Positions 59,501 through 64,000 of a stretch of DNA of 64,000 nt are shown one piece after another. The stretch lies in NCBI RefSeq assembly GCF_041146795.1, contig NC_135170.1, positions 22,128,033 to 22,192,032 of the forward strand, given 5' to 3'. Both the position numbers and the translations under genes were made by a program. Numbering within the stretch: the stretch's first letter is position 1; every line of letters starts with the position of its first letter. The notes beneath the pieces were generated by a model, which was not told the origin of the DNA, did not search any database, and worked only from the letters and a program-made list of their open reading frames with translations. The DNA comes from Maylandia zebra. Lineage: Eukaryota > Chordata > Actinopteri > Cichliformes > Cichlidae.

Positions 59501-60577
59501 CTTTTCACATCAGACAGTATGACTGGTTCTGTTGGCAAAAATGTAAAGAACTATTTAGAAGGAATTATAGACTAGAATAACCAGAAAATGTAAATTCTCA
59601 TGTTTAACAAGAAAGCAAACCTGCGTGAATTAGAGAATATCAGGACCATAATGTGACCACTTACCAATCAACCATAATATACCATGCAACATGTGACTGT
59701 TAAATTTTGACAAAAGCCCAAAGAAAAAGTAACTTCTAGCATCAAAGATGTTCGACAAATTGTGCTGCACAAAGGTTTAACCCTTAAACTGTGACACTGT
59801 TTAGTAAGAAACGTAAATACCTTCAGATCCTGGCATAGACAGACGTTGTCGCTTAGCTGGTGACTGCAACCTGATGGTGTCACTTTGAAGGTCTGATTTT
59901 CTCTTTCCTGATTGGATAAAAACAACAACAAAAAATAAGAACAAAAAAATGGTTTTCTCTCAGCACTTAAAGTTATTCTTAGTAAAGTTATGTAGATTGC
60001 AAAAAATATTTGTGCCTTTAAAACACAGAATAATATGAGATGCAATAAATACGATGCATGTGTCTCACCTGTATCACTTGTGGATGGCAAGACCTGAGGA
60101 TGAATATGAGTTATACAGGAAATTATTACTATTTGCATTGGCATTGCTCTTTAACAAATTTTAAAGGACACTAACATATAAGTTTTACAATCAACAAACT
60201 TAAATGCAGTTATTTTTTATTAACCAGCAGACTGATGAAAAATAAATTACAATAACCTTCTTCTTACTAAATATCAGTGATCCGACGAGATAGTTGTTTT
60301 ACATAATTAAGTCCCAGTCCCAATGGAGCTTTACTTTGTCTCAGGCAGTTGGCTCATATGTCTGAAATTCAGTATAATCCTTACCTGAACCACATCAGCT
60401 GCTTCTTCATGCTCCTGTTCACACTGAAGATAAAAAGTGCAAAGCAGTGTTTAATATTAACCTCTTAAACATGTATTAAAATTGTATTTGTCGTATGGAC
60501 ATTCAATCTGAAGGAAAAAAATGTTTTAAACTGACTTGAAAAGAAATGACTGTTTCCTGATTTGAGTTTTGTTCTTC
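50459..60577 (-). CDS. nuggc-like: Gene B: nuclear GTPase SLIP-GC-like, dynamin-type GTPase
   Basis: Twenty exons join in phase: 60536-60577, 60385-60423, 60069-60093, 59821-59907, 57649-57736, 56474-56690, 56131-56352, 54133-54339, 53865-54040, 53173-53266, 53003-53090, 52764-52885, 52353-52526, 52112-52266, 51866-51983, 51625-51733, 51393-51523, 51095-51176, 50837-50918 and 50459-50528. The total is 2328 nt, 775 residues plus TAA, close to the roughly 800 residues of mammalian SLIP-GC. The P-loop GKTGAGKSS is near residue 110, G3 DFPGNGD near 290 and G4 TKSD near 358, followed by a long helical region. The first exon has no in-frame ATG, so a start lies further upstream. The gene appears intact, with a young pogo element in one intron. 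Confidence 0.8.
50837..51983 (-). CDS. Gene B exons 15-19: C-terminal helical region
   Basis: Exons are 51866-51983 (SECGAFNGVIKTFSLNTD), 51625-51733 (KIKAKLNRMIREQKNKVYSS), 51393-51523 (YNMRETIKNHVHSKKDMFEQ), 51095-51176 (ILEILETTMKESFECSFKTD) and 50837-50918 (ELDMVKKRYDELPGTPDDEV). The K/E/L-rich spacing fits long helices of a dynamin-like stalk. None of these exons is seen for gene A. Confidence 0.75.
52112..53266 (-). CDS. Gene B exons 10-14: middle region
   Basis: Exons are 53173-53266 (RAHIHDRIVMRNQQAKDGVR), 53003-53090, 52764-52885 (EIPKLQGFLQELNDCHSEIV), 52353-52526 (MILQLANINKEMEETITAFE) and 52112-52266 (GGVHKPKNGTLINLNMMLAS). Each has a gene A counterpart; lengths are 94 against 85, 88, 122, 174 against 171, and 155 against 149 nt, so all differences are multiples of three. 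Confidence 0.75.
53865..54040 (-). CDS. Gene B exon 9: GTPase G4 (TKSD)
   Basis: A 176-nt exon with IVGDCSTVWIVTDINRATSE and HFICTKSD. TKSD is the guanine-specificity motif. Confidence 0.8.
54133..54339 (-). CDS. Gene B exon 8: GTPase G3 (DFPGNGD)
   Basis: A 207-nt exon encoding LVKCVTVRVPNKSLLQHVT, then LVDFPGNGDCNKSRDQMWKG, with a GTAATT donor. It begins ANELSAQFVKYTRSD after a TTGCAG acceptor. Confidence 0.82.
54460..55378 (-). mobile_element. Fragment of an L1/Tx1-like LINE
   Basis: The minus strand gives broken pieces that resemble the end of L1-type ORF2, such as AAKKLILLQWRSSSAPCFKR near 54850-54800 and the frame at 54926-55201. Stops and frame changes interrupt it. It lies in the intron between gene B exons 7 and 8, and its right side is followed by the solo LTR. 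Confidence 0.4.
55379..55841 (-). mobile_element. Solo LTR, 463 bp
   Basis: Ends TGTTACG and CGTAACA are flanked by the exact 5-bp duplication GGTAG (55374-55378, 55842-55846). On the minus strand GTATTTAAG is a TATA-like site, followed by AATAAAACTC near 55485. Confidence 0.85.
56131..56352 (-). CDS. Gene B exon 7
   Basis: A 222-nt exon encoding EWKDELWSFHQFLDNNEDQD, a mixed acidic stretch, and KLSALYGEEWKEKSSENLME. It is the counterpart of gene A exon 11, without the poly-Asp expansion. Confidence 0.8.
56474..56690 (-). CDS. Gene B exon 6: GTPase G1/P-loop
   Basis: A 217-nt exon with ELVGVIGKTGAGKSSLINAI and SINACTSVMIKVEAN. Its acceptor AACAG and donor GTAAAA match gene A exon 10. Confidence 0.85.
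57649..57736 (-). CDS. Gene B exon 5: helix before the GTPase domain
   Basis: An 88-nt exon encoding ESIILSDVKSIMTFVHERLN and on to DFLK, with CCACAG acceptor and GTGAGT donor. A partial second copy lies at 59471-59528 beyond the pogo element. Confidence 0.75.
57776..59468 (+). mobile_element. pogo/Tigger-like DNA transposon, 1693 bp, nearly intact
   Basis: Inverted ends CCGTATTTTCGCAACTATAA and the reverse of TTATAGTCGTGAAAATACGG differ at a few positions and are flanked by TA (57774-57775, 59469-59470). It carries one long transposase frame on the plus strand, opposite to the host gene B. Confidence 0.88.
57978..59228 (+). CDS. pogo/Tigger-like transposase
   Basis: The frame is 416 codons; the conserved start is probably the ATG at 58020 (MAKRHAYEAQFKLKAISYAE). 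It has an N-terminal helix-turn-helix, a CENP-B-type second DNA-binding region (SVSTVTIRLKAVSLAEEMKI to RFMKRCHF), and a DDE_1 domain with the acidic residues in ITNMDEVPLTFD, LLICDSMRAHLT and ELQPLDIGVN, i.e. a DDD triad. The end SEKRNLACLMEI appears to come from a one-base change in an A tract near 59196, because another frame just after it encodes an acidic tail (LFNSDTEDEDFHGF). The catalytic core is uninterrupted. Confidence 0.85.
   Translation: MCIMWNIVVLTTLKMAKRHAYEAQFKLKAISYAEEHGNRAAAREFKINESMVRKWRKLENKLRQVKKTQQSFRGHKARWPELEERLERWIIEQRTSGRSVSTVTIRLKAVSLAEEMKIEHFRGGPSWCFRFMKRCHFSIRTRTTVAQQLPADYNEKLAIFRSYCSKHIADKHIQPSHITNMDEVPLTFDIPVSHTVEKKGTSTVAIRTTGHEKSSFTVVLGCHANGQKLPPMVIFKRKTLPKEKFPAGIIIKANEKGWMDEEMMKDWLKEVYVRRPGGFFHASPSLLICDSMRAHLTADVKKQVKQMNCELAVIPGGLTKELQPLDIGVNRPFKVRLRAAWERWMTDGDHSFTKSGRQRRASYATICEWIVDAWANMSAGTVVRAFAKAGIISEEPHGTESDSDSEKRNLACLMEI
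59471..59528 (-). pseudogene. Partial duplicate of gene B exon 5
   Basis: The minus strand reads EPVILSDVKSIMTFVHARLN after an AACAG acceptor, almost the same as the first two-thirds of exon 5, and then runs straight into the pogo terminal repeat. It has no donor. The following intron sequence also matches that of exon 5 for about 40 bp, so the duplicated unit was about 100 bp. Confidence 0.7.
59821..59907 (-). CDS. Gene B exon 4: basic linker, possible nuclear localisation signal
   Basis: An 87-nt exon encoding GKRKSDLQSDTIRLQSPAKR and QRLSMPGSE. KRK and PAKRQR spaced by about 14 residues resemble a bipartite nuclear import signal. Confidence 0.68.
60069..60093 (-). CDS. Gene B exon 3: 25-nt micro-exon
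   Basis: Encodes VLPSTSDT and the first base of a Gly codon, flanked by CCTCAG and GTGAGA. Conserved in gene A at 15935-15959. Confidence 0.65.
60385..60423 (-). CDS. Gene B exon 2: 39-nt acidic micro-exon
   Basis: Encodes CEQEHEEAADVVQ in phase 0 between CTTCAG and GTAAGG. No clear counterpart was found in gene A. Confidence 0.5.
60536..60577 (-). CDS. Gene B exon 1 (first visible): 42-nt micro-exon
   Basis: Encodes EEQNSNQETVISFQ between GGCAG and GTCAGT. It has no in-frame ATG; the equivalent gene A exon is preceded by SAM-domain exons. Confidence 0.55.
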
Positions 60578-61554
60578 CTGCCACAATCAAAACAACTCAA
60601 ATTATATTAGTTAAGAATTAATAAAATTACTCTACAAATAATTACTGCCAGTGAGATGCTGTCAAACACCAGTGGGTCGCTGGTGTTCGCTCTCTGCGGT
60701 AAACTATCACTTGTTGTTCCAACACACAGTGATGCTTTTATGTAGCTTATCTGCGTAGCCAATTTAATTAAAAACTTATAACTTACGTCAAGGTGTAATC
60801 TTCACACACTCTGTGTATTCACTCACAGTATTCACTCACTTTGTCTTCAGGGGTTCACTAGCTTAGCTTGGCCATAGCCAACTCATTAGAGGCATGGCCT
60901 TTTCACCTGTCCCTCCTGCACTTTCCTGCTCATTGTGTCAGATGTTTAGTTACTCCTCAGCCTCCTTCAGCAATAATGATACTTGCAAAAAATGTAGCCT
61001 ATCTGCAGCTCTGGAGGCCAGGATCACAGAATTGTAGACTCTGCTTCGAAACCTTAAAAATCCCATAGTTATCCAGGCCTCTTTAGCCCGTGCAGCTAAA
61101 GGTAGCGTAGGTCCCGTTAGCTCCCTCTGGGAGATTGTCCTGAGCAGTAGTGATGTTCGATTCGTGAACGAATCATTCAACACTCGAGAATCACTTTACT
61201 GACTCGTGAATCATGATTCACAATCCCAACTGACTCACTGACTCATCCCTGTTGCTGTTAGCAAGCTAATTCCATTAGTAGAAATATATCTAGCTTATAA
61301 TTAAAATTGTGTGGGGAAAAAACAACAGCCAGTTTCTTAACAAAAGCATTTCTGCTCTGAACTGGAAGAAAAAACCTTGAGTAGAAACCTCACATCAAGA
61401 AAATAGCTCCTTGGTTCACTGTAGCATCGCTCAGCTAACATGCTAACAGCACATTTGAGTTACTCACCCCCTCCATTCCTGTGCTGAATCATAGCATAAG
61501 CGAATCACTCAGGACTCACTAATCCCATTCCTTGCTGTGCTGAATCATAGCACT
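60578..61554. other. Region right of the first visible gene B exon
   Basis: No SAM-domain exon was found. Around 61150-61540 there are repeated GAATCATT/GACTCACTGACTC words (GTTCGATTCGTGAACGAATC) that look like a terminal part of a hAT-type repeat, interrupted by the LINE at about 61555. Confidence 0.4.
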
Positions 61555-62245
61555 GAATGGTAAAGCTCTGAATGGTTTAGGACCAAAATACATCAGTGAC
61601 CTCCTGACCCAGTATGAACCTTCCAGATCCCTCAGGTCATCTGGATCCGGTCTTTTATCAGTTCCCAGAGTCAGAACCAGACACGGAGAAGCTGCATTCA
61701 GCTTTTCTGCTCCTTATATCTGGAACAAACTCCCAGAAAGCCTCAGATCAGCTGAAACACTCAGTTTATTTAAATCCAGGTTGAAGACTCACCTATTCTC
61801 AGCTGCATTTGAATAAAGCACCAAATCCACACTTTTAAGCTTAAATTTCAAAACTTACATTAACTACAGATTTTATCTACTGTTCTGGTTTTATCTGTTT
61901 TGATTTTATATACTGTTTTGTTTGTTTGTTTGTTAAGTGGGTTTAGAGATCTGGGTAGCTCCCCAGCTGGGTCTAGACTGGGTCTAGAGAGTATTTTAAA
62001 TTCAGGGAATTTAAAATAGAAAGTAGCTCGTCCACAGAAGGACTGGTAGCTCCCCTTACGATAAGGGTTCAGATCGCGCGAACAGGTGTGAATGAATGTG
62101 TGTGTTTAGTTAGTTTGTTTGCTTGTTTTAATCAATTTTAAATCATGCTTTTTATTTGTTTTTGTTTCTAATGTCTCTGTAAAGCACTTTGAATCACCTT
62201 GTTGTTGAATTGTGCTATACAAATAAATTTGCCTTGCCTTGCCTA
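61555..62245 (+). mobile_element. L2-like LINE, 3' end
   Basis: The frame ending at the TAA 61814-61816 reads LNGLGPKYISDLLTQYEPSR, RSLRSSGSGL, WNKLPESLRSAETLSLFKSR and LKTHLFSAAFE, typical of the last part of L2-clade reverse transcriptases. A 3' UTR follows, then AAAGCACTTTGAATCACCTT and TGTGCTATACAAATAAATTT, with a TTGCC/CTTGC repeat tail. It is 5'-truncated. Confidence 0.75.
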
Positions 62246-62249
62246 CCCA

Positions 62250-62470
62250 GATAGCAAGGAGACATTGAACAGATGTTGATTTTCCATCTGAACCATCAGA
62301 ATCGTCAGGATTGAAATGTCAACACAAAACCAATGTTGAAACAACATTGAAATACTGATGAAACCTGACACTGACATTGAAATAACATTGATTCACTGTT
62401 GTTCTGTCATCGTTGATTGTTGATCTATTTATAGTTGACAAGGTGACAACAATCACGTTGAAAAATCATC
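62250..62470. repeat. Degenerate TTGAAACAACATTGA-type repeats
   Basis: Repeated words such as AACATTGAAAT, GTTGATTGTTGAT and TGTTGAAACAACATTGAAA form short inverted and direct repeats, characteristic of a MITE-like sequence. Boundaries were not resolved. Confidence 0.4.
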
Positions 62471-63204
62471 AATTTATGGTTGAGCGGGAAATTAAAGCTG
62501 CTACCACTTGGACTATTCCGCAGCACCCCTATCACATTGGTATGTCCCTCCAGGTAACCATTGTCTTGTACAGTAGAGCGGGACATTAGATTTACTCTCA
62601 GCGGAATTGACCGGAGAAGGCATCAGTTCATGGACTGCACTGGCCTGCACCACGATTAGTATAAGGTAAGAATGAATTACTTTTGTTCTATTCGTTATTT
62701 CCATGGTTGCATTTGAATAACAGTAAAAAAAAAAAAAAACAACTTGTTAATGTAAAGTTTCGGATAAAATGTGGGAGCCCGAAATTGTGTCTACTTTCAT
62801 CTTACAATCCGGCAACAAATAAATTGCACTGCGAACAAAGTCTATCAACAAAGAAAACATTTTCGTTTCATACTTTTCCATTATATTCCCTTACAAAGCT
62901 AGCTTTAACGCTTCGAGGGTTCCTTTGTTCTTGCCGTCGCCTCGGCGCTTGACCCAGACTTTCGCTCTGTAGTTGCTTTTTAGCATAGTACTACAAAAAA
63001 TTGTAAATCTGTGATATATGATTGATAAACGTAAAGGTAACTGTATAAATGTGTTCAATGACTTTGTTACTTTTAATGATTGGAGAGCACCCGCTTCGAT
63101 TCGCACTCAATTCAAACTTTACGCTGCACGCTCACTAGGGTTGCCAACTCCCTGAAAAATAAATAAGGGACACCTCGTGGCCAGGGCCGGGCAACCCAGT
63201 TGTC

Positions 63205-63310
63205 TTCACCCTTCCCAGCAAGGCTGGACTGGGACAAAAAATCGGCCCGGGCATTTTGACTAGAGACCGGCCCACCAGGATAAAGATTGAAATGTGACGT
63301 CATTCAGGGA
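63205..63310. repeat. Repeat fragment shared with 19320-19460
   Basis: The CAAGGCTGGACTGGGACAAA and GGCCCGGGCATTTTGACTAG parts match the segment near 19385-19445 in reverse orientation. Probably ends of the same transposon family. Confidence 0.45.
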
Positions 63311-63410
63311 TAAAACCGCAAAGGATTCTGGGAACTTGTGGCAAGAGGTACTAGCGCACGCAGGCTTTCAATTGAACTCAGTTACACAGCGATAAAAAGA
63401 AACCCAAAAA

Positions 63411-63650
63411 ATGGCAAGAAGCTGTTGTATTATTAACTGCAATAGCCGGTCGCATGACAGCCACGGGAAGCCGATGGGTAAAGAGATCGTTTTTTTTTAT
63501 CGGATTACGTCGTTGAAGTGAAAATTTTTAAGCCATGTTTCCGAAGTAAGAGCCGACGGATGGTCTGGATATACCAAATATAACATCTCAGAACACTCCA
63601 GCTCACATGTTAGTCTGCTCCAAGCATTCCCACAAAGGTCAGAGTTTTGT
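63411..63650 (+). pseudogene. Decayed THAP zinc-finger exon
   Basis: ATG at 63411 opens MARSCCIINCNSRSHDSHGK, the typical start of a THAP finger (Cys pair after a short basic start). A stop follows at about 63519, but later frames still show RRMVWI and MLVCSKHSHKGQ, where VCS.HF is the second half of the finger. A Ser replaces the usual Phe, and at least one frameshift is needed. It could be a THAP-bearing DNA transposon or the start of a host THAP gene. Confidence 0.5.
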
Positions 63651-64000
63651 AGTAGTTAATGCGTCATTTTTCTTAACATAATTGGTGATATAGGTTACAA
63701 GCAAGTCTGGCGCTGAACAGAAATTGTCGCGCTATGCTCCTTTGTTTATTGTGCATAAATAGTGAATTGTCCTGACACAATATTGCGTTTCGCTTCTGTT
63801 ATAACCATGGTACACTGACAAAACCATATACTTTTATTCACAAGATAAAACAGTTGTTTTGTATCACTAATTGTCCATTGCGATTACAACATACAATATT
63901 ATTGTCACTGCTACATTTCTGTAATGCTACTGTAACCGGTTTCTGCTTCATCCCGCTGCAACAGTTCGGCCCAAACAGACTCCTCGACTCTGCGTTGTGT
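63651..64000. other. No feature recognised at the right end
   Basis: No exon or bounded repeat is visible after the THAP-like segment. Confidence 0.4.

Overview
The window is vertebrate nuclear DNA, almost certainly from a teleost (ray-finned) fish. Genes have short exons with GT-AG introns. The repeat set is typical of teleosts: BEL/Pao, Penelope, L2-like LINEs, a tRNA-SINE with an L2-type tail, Tc1, pogo, many hAT elements, solo LTRs and long (CA)n, (AT)n and poly-G tracts. No RNA gene, CRISPR array or bacterial-style operon was seen.

Host genes. Two tandem paralogues of a nuclear GTPase SLIP-GC (NUGGC)-like, dynamin-type GTPase lie on the minus strand. Gene A runs from about 45.54 kb down to 3.20 kb. 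I assembled 18 exons: two SAM domains (44.75-45.54 kb), an acidic linker exon, then, after a 26.9-kb transposon-filled intron, micro-exons, a KRK-containing basic exon, the GTPase exons and part of the helical region. Its last exons are not seen and may lie left of position 1. Gene B runs from 60.58 to 50.46 kb with 20 exons totalling 2328 nt (776 codons including stop), in phase throughout. Its possible SAM exons are not seen, so its 5' end is probably right of the window or lost.

Mobile DNA. The large intron of gene A holds two near-identical copies of a block with a Transposase_21/tnp2-like (CACTA/EnSpm-type) gene, at 19897-27109 and 28418-43629. Copy A keeps a 695-aa frame. Copy B is broken by a 708-bp LINE-like insertion and by a full-length BEL/Pao retrotransposon (35287-43363) whose two 874-bp LTRs differ at only two positions by eye; that element is itself broken by a solo LTR and one in-frame amber stop. 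Between the blocks lies a head-to-head pair of Penelope 3' ends. Between genes A and B is a Tc1-like element (46714-48589) with a frameshifted transposase and a nested SINE. An intron of gene B holds a nearly intact pogo/Tigger element (57776-59468), next to a partial duplicate of a gene B exon. Several hAT-type non-autonomous elements and solo LTRs have clear target-site duplications.

The first 2.2 kb is GC-rich repeat-like DNA without a convincing gene. The last 3 kb holds an L2-like LINE tail, repeat fragments and a decayed THAP zinc-finger exon. Exon joins, domain calls and transposon boundaries were worked out by hand; identities are visual estimates.
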